Part shown: piece by piece, positions 47,528 to 59,701 of the stretch
Numbering within the stretch: position 1 is the first letter of the stretch
Layout: the number at the start of each line of letters is the position of its first letter
Position numbers and translations under genes: made by a program
Notes under the pieces: model-generated
Told to the model about the DNA's origin: nothing
The model's database searches: none
The model's input: only the letters and a program-made list of their open reading frames with translations
Assembly: GCA_022661535.1 (NCBI GenBank)
Contig: JAKULF010000008.1
Coordinates: forward strand, 186,001 to 250,000
Length of the DNA stretch: 64,000 nt
Source of the DNA: Eutypa lata
Lineage: Eukaryota > Ascomycota > Sordariomycetes > Xylariales > Diatrypaceae
Direction: 5' to 3'

Positions 47528-49099
47528 TCAATTCACCCTCTTGCGGATCCTTATTGTTGCCGCTAGGGGTGGCAGCTTTGCAGGACCAGCATAGATATCA
47601 TCCGGCCGTTTGTCCAGTGGCTCCATGTCGTAATTCATCACCATATATGCCATAATTAATTTCATTTCGCTCGTCGCAAAGAAGCGCCCAGGGCAGGCAT
47701 GCTTGCCATGTCCGAAAGGAAGGAACTCAGGAGTGGTAGTCGGGGCGGCCTCTCTGGCCCGCTTGATATACCCGACGCTTTGATCCTTTCGCTTCTCTGC
47801 AAACCGGAAAGGCTGGTACGTGGAGGCATTCGGATAAAAGGCATCATCTCGCGCGATGTTCTTCCCTGGCACAGCGACCAAGTTCCCCCTGGGAATGTGC
47901 AAACCCGAAAGCGTCGTGAATCCATTTTTACCAACAACAAGACGTGGGACGCCGAAGGTGCTAGCCATGTTCAGGCGAAGGCTCTCGCGTATGATTGAAT
48001 CTAGCTTCTCCATCTGTACCAATGCTTTCTTGCTCCATTGGCCACCATGCTCGGCCAAGACGCTCGAGATCTCATCCCGAAGTTCGTCCATGTATTCCGG
48101 CTTTGAGCTGAGAAGGTCAAATATAGCGTGGGTCATAGTGAAGGATGTCGTATGGATCGCCCCAAAGTTAAGCATGAGAACCCGGCCTGCTAGCGTGGCG
48201 GGCTTTGCCATGCGTGGATCAGGATGGGCTTTAGCCTGCGCAATGGACCATTGAAGGAAGTCATTGTGCTCTGGTTCGAGGCCCTCCATCTTCGGATTGC
48301 CCTGGCGCAGGTCAAATTCCCGTAGACGCTTCTCGATGTCCGGCGTGAGGATATCGTAGAACGCTTTCGTATGCGCCTTAGTCCCTTTTATAATGAAAGG
48401 GGCTACTAGAGGTTTGATGAACTTGGGATACATCCTGATGCGTCTCGCTTCACTGGGAAGTGCGCCGGCATAAGACATGCCGGCATCTACCAGTGCCGGA
48501 TTGCGACATGAGGGTAGTCCCACGAAGGCGCGATTGGTGACGCTGCCAATAATACGTCGTATAGTATCGTAAACGGCGATTTCCCGGTATTCAGTCGTGT
48601 CTGTTCCCCAGTATTTTTCGAAGCCCGACTCCGTCTCATCCAGGACATCATTCACGATGGACGGAATTTGGTGTGTGAGATTGCTCGAGACGAGCTTCTG
48701 GTGAATAGGCTCCTCAATCACGATTTGGTCCATGACGGTATATTTGAATTGTAACCCTTGAATCATTGGCTGGGGCATATTAAGCACAGCGTCAGGCTGG
48801 TCGGCGATGTGCTGGGTCTCTGCAGCAGGAAGCAGACAAACGGTTTCGCTTCCTCCAATGGGTACTAGGCACGGCCGATCTTTGTACAGCGTATCTAGTT
48901 CTTCCGCTACAGCGCGGTAGTTTGTAGAATTCCTCCATCTTGCTTGTAACAGTGGCAACCAGTCATCCGGTCTCGAGCCTGCGACTGGAAGGTTTGGAAG
49001 GTTTGAAGGCCAGATTGATTGCCAGATCATGTAGATCAGATAGCTGACCAACAGCGTCACTGGCGCCAAGAAAGCTGGACGAAGGAAAATCTCAGACAT
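47528..49099 (-). CDS. Cytochrome P450 monooxygenase (intronless)
   Basis: A single exon of 523 residues. I start at ATG 49099, because the upstream extension to 49135 begins with GTG. The N-terminal anchor is LAPVTLLVSYLIYMIW. The I-helix segment reads LNFGAIHTTS, a variant of AGxxTT seen in fungal ent-kaurene-oxidase-like and secondary-metabolite P450s. The K-helix is ESLR, a YQPFRF motif follows, and the heme loop is FLPFGHGKHACPGRFFA. It is ER-bound and would oxidise a hydrophobic substrate. It is divergent from the PKS with a shared 1.0 kb upstream region, an arrangement common for co-regulated cluster genes, so oxidation of the polyketide is the natural inference. The lack of introns contrasts with the five-exon P450 at 39445. 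Confidence 0.9.
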   Translation of the reverse strand: MSEIFLRPAFLAPVTLLVSYLIYMIWQSIWPSNLPNLPVAGSRPDDWLPLLQARWRNSTNYRAVAEELDTLYKDRPCLVPIGGSETVCLLPAAETQHIADQPDAVLNMPQPMIQGLQFKYTVMDQIVIEEPIHQKLVSSNLTHQIPSIVNDVLDETESGFEKYWGTDTTEYREIAVYDTIRRIIGSVTNRAFVGLPSCRNPALVDAGMSYAGALPSEARRIRMYPKFIKPLVAPFIIKGTKAHTKAFYDILTPDIEKRLREFDLRQGNPKMEGLEPEHNDFLQWSIAQAKAHPDPRMAKPATLAGRVLMLNFGAIHTTSFTMTHAIFDLLSSKPEYMDELRDEISSVLAEHGGQWSKKALVQMEKLDSIIRESLRLNMASTFGVPRLVVGKNGFTTLSGLHIPRGNLVAVPGKNIARDDAFYPNASTYQPFRFAEKRKDQSVGYIKRAREAAPTTTPEFLPFGHGKHACPGRFFATSEMKLIMAYMVMNYDMEPLDKRPDDIYAGPAKLPPLAATIRIRKRVN

Positions 49100-50134
49100 T
49101 CTGCTGGTTTTCTTGAGACGCACACAACGCTTCACTGTAGGGGGTACTTTGGAAGTCGGATGTCTTCGTCTATCAAGCCGACAATTACTTCGTGGCGAGT
49201 GTATAGTAGATGTGACTAGGCATTGAGCCCAGGATCCCTTCGTACAATAAGACCCCCCGGTATTGACTATAGTACGAGTGATCTAATGACGCCTTTGGAT
49301 CTAGCGTCAATATCGCATATATTTCGATGCCCATCTTTTCAAGCAAATCATAGAAGTGTTTTAATTCGGGATAAATAAATAATTATCTAAACCCCAACTT
49401 ACAATCATCACACCACGATACCCGACACTAAGAACCCCGTTCAATTATCCCCGGGATATACTATAACTACTAGTAGTAAATACAGGGGGTTTTAGATACT
49501 CAGATACTGCGCCCAGACCGCCGGATCATTCCACCATCCCAGCCCCACATTGAATTGAATCCTTCATGTAGGTAGTCCTAGGTAGCAACCCGCAATGGAA
49601 CGTTGCTGTTCCTATCAAATGGATCGCCATTCGAGCTGAGTAAGCGTGACCTTAAACGAAAGACGCAGGTGAGAATTAGTAGCTTGGCTTCACTCTAGTT
49701 AGATATATGCGCAGTGAGTAAGGATATTTACATGCTAGTACGCATGTACGGTGCTACTGGACTTATTGACTTGGATGCCGGACAGCGGGGCTCGTGATTC
49801 GGTATTTACCGAGAGATGCTTATCTGAATATTCACCATGCCTTCCTTCGATTAAGCTTGACTGTTGCATTCCGTATTCCCTATCCTTCCCGGCGGGTCTT
49901 ACGATAGGGCTGTAGGCGTAGACGAGACCGGCCGCATAGTTACATAGTGGACCGCGGTCAGGGGTTAGTGGTACCTGTATAGACTACCATTCTAGTGCTT
50001 ACTATAACTCGCCCCGTTGTCGTTCTCAGTAACTGACCACGGCTCTGTTTTTACATAGACATAGATGTCCATAGCTACCAGATTTATTGTCTATCAATCT
50101 ATTCATCGTATGTCTATCACCCCTAACTCCAGCA
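49100..50134. promoter_or_regulatory. Divergent promoter region shared by P450 and PKS
   Basis: About 1.0 kb between the start codons of two divergently transcribed cluster genes, so promoters for both must lie here. It is AT-rich with TAGGTA/TACCTA words. I did not identify a palindromic CGG-type binding site with confidence. Calling it regulatory rests on geometry only. Confidence 0.55.
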
Positions 50135-53100
50135 ATGGGTGATATTGCGGATCAGAGCCTTACCATGCAAACCAACGGGCAGATGAACGGGCATCCTAAC
50201 GGACAACCTAATGGTCACACCAATGGGCACTCAAATGGACAAACTAATGGGCATACTGATAGCCCATATGCCAAGGACTTCTTCATCAACGATTCACTGC
50301 CGATGCCTGGCATTGAAGCAGGCAAGTCGAGTGCAGCAGATGCAGCAAACTCAAGCTCCCCTAACACTGCGCCTAAGGAGGTGACACCAATAGCTATAAT
50401 TGGAATGGCATGTCGTACCTCAGGCAGTGTCAGCAGTGCCGAGGAGCTCTGGCAACTGTGCTCCCGGGCACGCAGTGGTTGGTCGCCAATCCCAAAAGAC
50501 AGATGGAGCCATGAGGGTTACTTCCACCCCAAGGCTTCGCGGACCGGCACGTATAATTCAGAAGGCGGGCACTTTTTGGACGAAGATGTCGGTCTGTTCG
50601 ATGCCCCTTTCTTCAATATCTCTGCTCAGGAGGCTAGATCCATCGACCCGCAGCAGCGGTTACTGCTAGAATGTGCCTACGAGTCTCTGGAGAATGCGGG
50701 AGTTCCGAAAGAGACAGTCGTCGGCAAAAATGTCGGCGTGTTTGTGGGAGGGTCGTTCTCTGACTACAGCCTATTCTGTCTCCGAGACGCGGACACGGTC
50801 CCGGCATACGAGGCAACTGGTACAGCTCAGTCCGTCTTGTCAAATCGCCTGTCATATTATTTTGATCTCAAAGGACCTAGTGTCACCGTCGACACTGCGT
50901 GCTCCTCGACTTTGGCCGCTTTACATTTAGCATGCCAGAGTCTAAGATCCGGCGAATCCAGTCAAGCGATTGTGGGAGGCAGTCACTTGAATCTGGTCCC
51001 TGAAATTTTCATTTCTATGTCTAACTCCAGGTAAGACCCCTTACCATTCGCCCTAGGGAAGTTTCCTTTATATTGACGGAGAAAAGGCTTCTTTCGCAGA
51101 CAGGGAAGTCCTGTTCATTCGACGATAGTGCATCAGGCTTCGGTCGTGGTGAGGGAATTGGCTGCATAGTACTCAAGAATCTCAGCGATGCAATTACAGA
51201 CGGTGATCGTATTCGTGCCGTCATTCGGAGTACCGGCATGAACCAAGACGGCCGGACACAGGGCATCTCAATGCCAAACGGTGCCGCCCAGGCAGAGCTC
51301 ATACGAGAGGTCTACAGTTCGGCTGGCCTGGATCCGAACGACACGGGCTACGTTGAGGCTCACGGTACTGGGACCAAAGTTGGCGATCCCATAGAAGCAT
51401 CTGCATTGCATTCTGTCTTTGGTCAAGGCCGCGCACCCAAAGATCCTCTTTACATAGGGTCTATTAAGTCGAATATCGGACACGCGGAAGGATCAAGTGG
51501 TATTATGGCTGTTATAAAAACAGCTCTGATGCTCGAGAAAGGTTTCATCCTACCTAACATCAACTTTAAAAAGCCAAACGCGGCGATTCCTCTCGCTGAA
51601 TGGAACATGAAGGTAAGCAAATCAAAGCCCTCATTTATCTCCGCTGTATTGAGATATCGTCTAACCAGGCAATAGGTTCCCAAGCCCCAGATCCCATGGC
51701 CTCGGAAAAAGCAATTAGCCAGTATTAATAACTTCGGTTTTGGTGGAACCAACTGCCATGTCGTGTTGTCAGCGGCACCTCGACCTTCCAAGACTGATCG
51801 AGCCAATGATCAGAAGTCAAACGGAGCTACAAACGAGCTCTTGAAGAGCATAGGGATGGAACCACCGCCTACCTCGAAGCTAGGAATCGCAAGTCACAAA
51901 ATCCGATTTTTGTTCGTCCTTTCGGCCAATAGCGAGAAGTCTGTCAAGGCACAAATGCAGAATCTCCAGATGTACCTTGAACAGAGACCGGAGACTCTGG
52001 AACTCTCTGTCATGGGGAAATTGGCATATACGCTCTGCCAACGTCGGTCTTCTCTTCCATGGAAAGTAGCTGTATCTGCAACCACTTCCTCAGAACTCAT
52101 TCAAAAATTATCAAGCCCTGATATTCGACCCGTGTCGGCATTTCGAGCGCCAAAGATATCATTTGTGTTCACTGGTCAAGGTGCCCAATGGTACGCCATG
52201 GGTAGAGAATTGATGAGGGTCTATCCAGTGTTCGCTTCTGCCGTTGTCGCAGCCGATGAGTACTTACAAAGTCTGGGGGCGAGTTGGTCTCTCATAGGTA
52301 CTGTCTCACTTCATCCACCCCACAAAAGAATAGGAGATTTCTGACCTTAACTAGCTGAGCTATCGAAAGACGCTGAGTCGTCGCTTGTTGACCAAGCCTA
52401 CATCAGTCAACCAGCTTGCACCGCCATCCAGATTGCCCTAGTGCGCTTGCTCTCATCGTGGGGTATCCATCCGGCAGGAGTCGTCGGCCATTCTAGTGGC
52501 GAAATCGGCGCTGCCTTCGCTGCCGGCATATTGTCCTTGAAAGATTGCATGAAGATTGCATATTATCGGGGACTTGCCACCACCAATTTCAAAACAAAAT
52601 ACCCTGACCTCCGCGGAGCAATGATGGCTGTGGGAGCGGGTCCGGAGGACGTTCAGCCGCTGTTGAAGATGGTTAAATCGGGGCGGGTAGTCGTCGCTTG
52701 TATCAACAGCCCGTCTGGCATAACGGCTGCCGGCGATGAGGAAGCCATTGATGAGCTGCAGAGTCTCGTGGAAGAAAGGGGCTTCTTCAACCGAAAGCTA
52801 CGGGTCGATATGGCCTACCATTCCCACCATATGGCTTTGGTAGCTGATGATTATCTTACATCACTAGGAGATATCAAACCTCGAGAAAGCTCTTCCGAGA
52901 CGAGATACTTTTCTTCAGTAACGGGTCTCGAGATTCTTACCTCTGAGTTAGGCGCCCCTTACTGGGTCAAGAACTTGACAAGTCCTGTTCAGTTTGCACC
53001 AGCGCTCCGCAACATGTGCCTAGCGCTCAACGAAGCTGTCTCTTCACAGCAGGAGAGCAGCATACTCGTTGAGGTGGGCCCACACAGTGCACTTCAAGGC

Positions 53101-56100
53101 CCTGTCGGCCAAACACTGAAAGCAGCTGGAGCTGCTCTGAGTAGTGTGGAGTATGCAGCAACCCTGGTTCGTAAAGTAGATGCCATTGAAGCTATGCAGA
53201 AGCTGTCAGCGACTTTGAACACCAGAGGACAGGTCCTCAACTTTGAAGCTATCAACTTCCCGGTGTCACGAGATAAGACGTGGGGTCTATTGACTGATCT
53301 TCCAAGATACCCATGGCAGCACACTACAAGATACTGGCACCCGAGCCGGATTGGCGATAATCACCGATTCATCCGCCAGTTTCCTCGGAACGACATCCTG
53401 GGCTCACTCGCAGACGACTCAAACGACCTCGAACCGAGATGGCGGAACATCATTCGCCTCGAGGATATGCCTTGGCTCCGGGATCACCAGATCCAGTCCA
53501 ACATTGTCTTCCCAATGGCTGGGTACGTGACCATGGCCATGGAGGCTGCCTTCCAACGGGCCGTGTCCCGAAATATCAAGGTGGACAGATACGAATTCCG
53601 TGAGATATCCGCCAACCGAGCCCTCCTTTTTGAGGAGTCGGCCGAGGTGGAAACAATGATCACATTGAGGCCCTACAACGAAGGAACCAAGAAGTCCACC
53701 GATTCATGGGATGAGTTCCGCATATTCGCCTGGACTGCAGACAAGGGATGGGTGGAGCATTGTCGAGGTCTGGTCGGCGTTCAGAAAGACAAAGCCGTCA
53801 ATGTCGTTGATGGTGAACGACAGATTGAGGCAAGGAAGAACTCGCTAAGGACCCAAATATCCATGATGGAGGAGAAGTGCACTGAAGTTGTCGACATCGA
53901 CAAGCTTGCGTCAAACCTCAAAAATCTCGGGGTGTATTACGGCCCGGCGTTCCAACGCTTCGTGGATTGTCGAACCATTGATCAGTACGCTGTTGCCGAG
54001 GTTGAATTGGCAGATACATCAGTTACGATGCCGCATAAGTTCGAACCAGAACTTATTATGCACCCTGCGCATTTGGACCTGGTAATCCAAATCCTGTGGC
54101 CGCTTCTCGGCGCAGGGCGGACCGGATGGGACAAGATCTATATGCCTTCAGGCTTCAAGAGACTTAGCATATCGGCCAATGCGGTAAAGACGCCGGGCAG
54201 TCGCCTTCGCGTCTACGGGTCCTCTCCCAAGATCTCCCGCATTGCGGTGAAACCTGTCGACCTCGATGTTTTTGCCACACAGGACTCGGACCCTGACGAC
54301 CCCTGCGTCATTTTGGAAGGATACACGATTACACCAGTTCATCATGACACAAACACCTTCGACAGTAGTACAAGAGATTTGTGCTTCAAGTTGAACTGGG
54401 AGCCGGTTCCTGCGAATGACAATGTCCCATCATCAATTGATCTTGGGACTGAAATTGTTATCGTCCAGGAGAGCCTACCGGAAACATTCCCATTCGCAGA
54501 GCTTCAAGGCGCCTTGGAGAGCTTGACAGGCAAAGCACCCCTAACCTTATCCCTGAAGGAAGTGAAGCCCGATGGGAGGATTTACATCGTATTGGATGTG
54601 CTTAACCAGTCCCTACTGGATAACATCAGCCCGGATGACTTCGCACGCGTTCAACAACTCGTCTTGGCTGCTAAGGGTATCTTGTGGGTCGTCCAGGGGG
54701 CCTATGGAGAGAGCGACTCACCGAGTGGGAACATGGCAATTGGGTTTGCTAGAACCGTTCGAGCAGAAACCGAGCTCAAGTTCGCAACCGTTGACTTGGA
54801 CCAACAGCGAAAAGAATCTGCGCCGAGCGCGAGCAAGATCATCATGGATGCTTTTGTTTCGACCTTCAACACGGAATCATCGTCGGTCGAAGCCGAAATG
54901 GAATACATGGAAAGAGACGGCGCCGTATATGTTCCTCGGGTTGTAAAGGACGAGGAGGTGAACAAATTCGTCCACCAGCAAGTTCGAGAATTCGAGCCGG
55001 AACTGCAGCCGTTCTCCCAAAAGGGGAGGCCCCTCAAGATGACTATCGGCAGCCATGGTCTCTTGGACACGCTCCATTTCATAGACGACTACATGCTCCT
55101 GGCCCCGCTTGAGGATAAATATGTCGAGATTAAGGTGAAAGCGGTCGGGTTGAACTTCAAAGATGTGATGATCGCTATGGGCCACCTTGCCAACGAGCAC
55201 ATCGGGATTGAATGCAGTGGTGTGATCACCCAAGTGGGCAGTGCCGTTACCGATCTTAAGGTTGGGGATAGGGTCTGCGCCATTGCCGAAGGCACGTTCG
55301 CAAGCTTCATTCGCTGCAGGGCTACGAGCGTCGCCCGGATCGAAGACAGCTTGTCGTTTGAGGCCGCATCCACCATCCCCGTCGTCTGGAGTACGGCATA
55401 CTACTCCCTCCTCCATGTCGCGCGTCTGGAAAAGGGGGAGTCCGTGCTTATCCATGCTGCTGCCGGTGGTGTCGGCCAAGCTGCCATTATCCTCGCCCAA
55501 ATGGTAGGTGCGGAGATATTCGTGACCGTCGGAAGCGCGGAAAAGAAGAACTACTTGATGACGGCGTACAAGATCCCGGAAGAGAGAATCTTCTTCAGTC
55601 GCGACACGTCGTTCGCGAGCCAGATCCAGGCCGCTACAAGCGGCGAAGGAGTAGACGTGGTCCTGAACTCGCTAGCGGGCGATGCTTTGCTAGCCACGTG
55701 GCAATGCCTCGCGCATTTCGGTCGTTTCGTTGAGATTGGCAAACGAGACATCGTGACGAATACGAGGCTTGAGATGGCGACTTTCGCGAAGAATGTCACG
55801 TTCAGCTCGGTGGACCTCGTTATTGTTACGATCGAGCGACCGTTGCTCATGAAGAGACTGCTTGCTGAGGTGTTCGACTTACATCGGAAGGGTATCGTTA
55901 GGCCAATTACCCCGTTAACAGCTTACACCGTGTCGGATGTAGAGTCTGGTTTCCGTTCCCTGCAGAGTGGAAAGAACATGGGAAAGATCGCCATCACATT
56001 CGGTGAGGAAGATATGGTTAAGGTCAGTCACTGATGGAGTCTCCTTTCTTTTGTTATTCATCTTTCTTATTTTAAGTTGTTTCCTATCATGTGCTAACAG

Positions 56101-57339
56101 GATCCCCTTAGGCCGTGCCCGCTACCATATCGAGCACATTATTACAACCAGATGCATCATACCTTATTATCGGTGGAACTGGTGGCCTCGGGAGAAGTAT
56201 GACGCGATGGATGGCCCGAAAAGGGGCTAAGCGTATTATCCTCGCATCACGGTCGTCCCGAGTATCTGAAAGCGTTCAGACTCTGATTCAAGATCTTGCC
56301 AATGAGGGCACCGAAGTCGTGGTTCGTCAATGTGATGTGGCGAAAGAGGAGGATGTTAAGAGGCTCGTCTCAGACTCGTCTCAATCGCTTCCGATCAGAG
56401 GAGTAATCCACAGTGCGATGGTTCTTCATGTGAGTAGTATTAGTACTAGGCTTGACCTTGCTTAAAGCGTGCTTTGCTAACACCAGTGCATAGGATATCT
56501 TATTCGAGAAGATGAGCTTTGACGACTACAACAACGTAGTCCAACCCAAGGTAGCCGGTGCATGGAATCTGCACAACGCCTTGGCAGCGCAAAAACTCGA
56601 CTTCTTCATCATGCTCTCGTCAGCAGCTGGCATCATCGGAAACAAGGGACAAGCTGCCTACTCTGCAGCGAACACCTTCATGAATGCATTCGCTCAGTAC
56701 AGAGTCCGCCGAGGCCTCCCAGCCACTGCCATTGACCTGGCCGCCGTGAGTGAGGTCGGGTACCTTGCGGAGAACGCCGAGAGGAAAGACTTGGTAATGG
56801 GGTCGATGGGCAGCGAAGGGGTGAACGAAGCCGAGCTCCACGCCCTGATTGCAGCAGCTATCAGTGGCAAGATTTCGGCTGCCTGCTCGAACCACTGCAT
56901 CACGGGTCTAGATATAGCGCCCGGATCTCAAGCGCCGTCTTGGATACATGACTCGAAATTCGCCCCTATTCGCCCTAAGCTAGATGACGCCGCGAAGCCC
57001 GCGACGATGGTATCGCTCCGGCAATCGCTCAAGCAGGCGACCAGCATCGAAGATGCCGAGTCGCTGGTGTACACTGGCCTTGTGGACAAGGTATCTACCA
57101 TCCTCATGATTCCCAAGGACGACATAGACGGCCGCCAGCCTATCTCCGCCTACGGCCTTGATTCCCTCGTGGCTGTTGAGATTCGCAATTGGGTCACGAA
57201 ACAGACAGACGCCAATCTCCAAGTCCTCGAGTTGCTCTCGAGTGGATCTCTCATCGCACTGTCACATATCATCGTGAAGAAGTCCGGTTTGTTGGACTCT
57301 AAGTTGCTGGGTAACAATGCCGAAGGGGGTTCGGGTTAA
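50135..57339 (+). CDS. Highly reducing polyketide synthase (KS-AT-DH-ER-KR-ACP)
   Basis: Six exons, 50135-51030, 51087-51612, 51676-52297, 52355-56022, 56112-56429 and 56494-57339, give 2291 residues in phase. The KS has VDTACSSTL (Cys ~256), HGTGTKVGDP and KSNIGHAEGSSG. The AT has FVFTGQGAQW and GHSSGE (Ser ~729). The DH has WLRDHQIQSNIVFPMAGY (His ~1059) and HPAHLDLVIQ. The ER has GLNFKDVMIAMG and LIHAAAGGVGQAAI (~1714). The KR has LIIGGTGGLGRS (~1924) and AAYSAANTFMNAF (Tyr ~2066). The ACP has GLDSLVAVE (Ser ~2234). No methyltransferase motif lies between DH and ER. The enzyme should therefore make an unbranched, highly reduced chain from malonyl-CoA, and there is no thioesterase, so release needs a partner. 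The first and fourth intron boundaries each have a competing acceptor, and only one keeps conserved residues. An NG(Q/H)-rich low-complexity N-terminus precedes the KS. Confidence 0.93.
50174..50254 (+). repeat. Low-complexity Asn-Gly repeat in the PKS N-terminus
   Basis: Seven consecutive four-residue units of the type N-G-(Q/H)-x precede the KS domain, encoded by imperfect 12 bp repeats with shuffled synonymous codons. Such NG-rich leaders occur in many fungal PKSs and probably act as flexible linkers. Confidence 0.85.
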
Positions 57340-57848
57340 TCTAAGGCGACATGACAGGCACTGTGGAAGTGGTGTTTGATCTTCAGAGTGGCAGGTGACA
57401 TTGGCTAGATATATAGATAGACTAGACCACTAGGGCGTTGGACTTATCTATAGATAAAAAGAAAATAACATTATCATTCATTGCAGAGCTCCCCCAATAA
57501 ATGCGTACCTATTTTCTACTGAGCTTATGTGTGGCATTTCGCATATAGGGGACAGAGCCGTAAATCGTGCACCATATAAAGCATTCATTATCTCGAGATT
57601 GACAGTTGCATGCAACCCGTCGTCTATCTTTGTTGTGCTACGCGGATTGTTAACTGTATCTTATACAATTCCATTCGCAGATTAGCCATACTCTTTCACT
57701 ATTATCACTACCAGAGTCTGAAATTCACAGCTATGAAGACCATTTTCACCATTCATTCGATTTTTGTTGAATACAACCTGACGTTATCGTTCTATATAGT
57801 TCTCTATATGTTAAATTCCACGTAAATAACTTACCTGTCGCCACCTCA
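57340..57848. other. Convergent intergenic spacer
   Basis: About 500 bp, AT-rich, between the stops of the PKS and the acyltransferase. A short unrelated ORF lies at 57610-57825. No gene supported. Confidence 0.5.
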
Positions 57849-59156
57849 TTAGGATGTATATTGTGCCCACTCCTCATCCGTCCTGAATATCTCATAAAGC
57901 TCTTCTTCGATCGTGACCGTAGTTTCCCAGGTGCCATCACGCAAAACCGGCATAATGATACTCATGCCCTCGCCCGTGACCCCCGACGCAAGCCTCATCC
58001 TTTCAAACCTACCCAAGGCAGGATCCCAGTCCAGAGTGCTATGCGCAAAGCCTTTATAAGACGTAGAGCCGAACCCGGTGTTCCGGTGTTTCAGCTTTAG
58101 GTTAATCTTCAGCTGCCCCGGAGTCTCCAAGGACTTAGCGACAGCGATGAAGTTGTCGACGTACGCCGAGTCTACTTCCCTAACGCCAGCTCGTATGGCT
58201 GCAGCTGCCTGGCTCAGGCCATCTGGACCCAGGAGTGTCTTGACTGGCAACCCCACCTTGTTCATGAGTACGGCATTTCCGGTATAGTGCGACGGGAGCG
58301 GCAAGGTAGTCAACCGTCTGAAATCTACCGGGAATGCGAACCTTGCGGTATCCTGGTCTGAAATGATCCCGGCCTTGAGGCGGCTTCTTGCGTGGACCCT
58401 CCAACAAAGGGAATTCACCGCATCATGAGTGGTGATCCAGTCCTCAGCAGGAGAGGCGGCCGCTTTCAACACTCCTAGATTTTGTACGGGTAATCGGAAG
58501 CTTGCTGTAATGATACGTGATGAGATCGGGCCTAGGTTAGGAGTACCGCGCACGATACTATAGGCAGCTAGCTTGGCTATGTCACCGTCTACAGTAGATT
58601 CTGAGAATACGGGGCGGTCAATAACGACAGGCTCCAAAGGTGCAACTCCTTCTCGAACACGGCAATTCCGAGCGAGGGACTCTATGACTTTGGTTATGCC
58701 GTAGCCATCCATGGTTGTATGGTTAATGGATATCACCAGTAGAAGCCCACCACGAATGAAATTCGCCTGGATACGACACGCATGCCATTCCGTCTGAGGG
58801 TCGGTCAAGGCCGGAACAGACGAAAGCATGTCGGCCGGGAGCATAGACTCGGAAAAGTTGCTCGATTGAAGCTCCGAGAAACCCAAGTCTATGTCTTTGA
58901 TGCGGAGCCGAGCTTGGCCGTTCTTTACAGTCCAACCTGTCGAGGCGTATCCCATCTGGCCAGCCAGGATAGGGATCTCATTCACTGTCCTCTGAAGCCC
59001 CGACCTCAGCGCCATAACGGCCTGCTCGCGGTCCGAATCATTTCGGGAGAAGACCAATATCCTCCTCGAGTAGATAGGGGGCGTAACTTGGTCGATAGGG
59101 GAAAATTTGATGTCGAAAGGAGGCCCCGATATTACATAATCAACATGCCTCTCCAT
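57849..59156 (-). CDS. BAHD/trichothecene-3-O-acetyltransferase-like acyltransferase
   Basis: A single exon of 435 residues from ATG 59156. The frame opens further upstream only with GTG. The catalytic HxxxD motif is in ISINHTTMDGYG (His and Asp present). A Ser/Ala-rich channel region and THDAVNSLCWRVHARSR follow, as in the PF02458 transferase family. The second family motif, DFGWG in plant BAHD enzymes, is replaced by LDWDPALGRFERMR near the C-terminus, as in many fungal members. The enzyme transfers an acyl group from CoA to a hydroxyl. Sitting directly downstream of the PKS and pointing toward it, it probably esterifies the polyketide or its sugar. Whether it uses acetyl-CoA or a longer chain cannot be told. 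Probably cytosolic. Confidence 0.83.
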   Translation of the reverse strand: MERHVDYVISGPPFDIKFSPIDQVTPPIYSRRILVFSRNDSDREQAVMALRSGLQRTVNEIPILAGQMGYASTGWTVKNGQARLRIKDIDLGFSELQSSNFSESMLPADMLSSVPALTDPQTEWHACRIQANFIRGGLLLVISINHTTMDGYGITKVIESLARNCRVREGVAPLEPVVIDRPVFSESTVDGDIAKLAAYSIVRGTPNLGPISSRIITASFRLPVQNLGVLKAAASPAEDWITTHDAVNSLCWRVHARSRLKAGIISDQDTARFAFPVDFRRLTTLPLPSHYTGNAVLMNKVGLPVKTLLGPDGLSQAAAAIRAGVREVDSAYVDNFIAVAKSLETPGQLKINLKLKHRNTGFGSTSYKGFAHSTLDWDPALGRFERMRLASGVTGEGMSIIMPVLRDGTWETTVTIEEELYEIFRTDEEWAQYTS

Positions 59157-59701
59157 GATAACGCCTGTGGTGTGGTAGGTCGATACAGAGTAAGAAGTAA
59201 TGCCACGAGCGAAGAGGCCGACTAGGACGCGTTTGGAACCCCTTTTCTTGAAGAAGGATAGGGTGTTGTTCCAATTCCACAACACCTTTGAACTGGGCTA
59301 GGAAAGTGAAAACCGATACGCTGTCATTGATGCTCCTATTCTAAGTCACCCCGCTAGAAAATGGTGGCAGGGGTGAAAGACTTGAGAGGCAAGTTATCAT
59401 TGAACTACTAGGTAGGCAATTGATAGTACTAAGGTCTTGTCAATAGTGTCTATAATATGCGCCTTGATATTGTCAATTCCTTTATCATTGGATCACTTTC
59501 CTTGCGAGGTAATTTTGTCAGGAGAGTCCAAACTGCCTAAGTTCGTTAGGTACTTACTAAGTCACCTAATGCAGGTGCGTTAGGCGCTACAAGTGCGTGT
59601 TAGGTACCTAACGATATGCGCTAATTCTAATACATGGTGCGCCAATCAATCCCTGACGTCCCTATCTTCACTGTAACGTTACCGAACTCCCTCCTAACTA
59701 A
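59157..59701. other. Intergenic spacer in the cluster
   Basis: About 550 bp upstream of the acyltransferase and downstream of the FSH1 hydrolase. It is dense in TTAGGTAC/CTAAGTC-like words around 59535-59615. No gene seen. Confidence 0.5.

Noticed and set aside
49100..49135. Extended N-terminus of the cluster P450
   Set aside because: The extension begins with GTG, and the first ATG at 49099 already gives a full membrane anchor.
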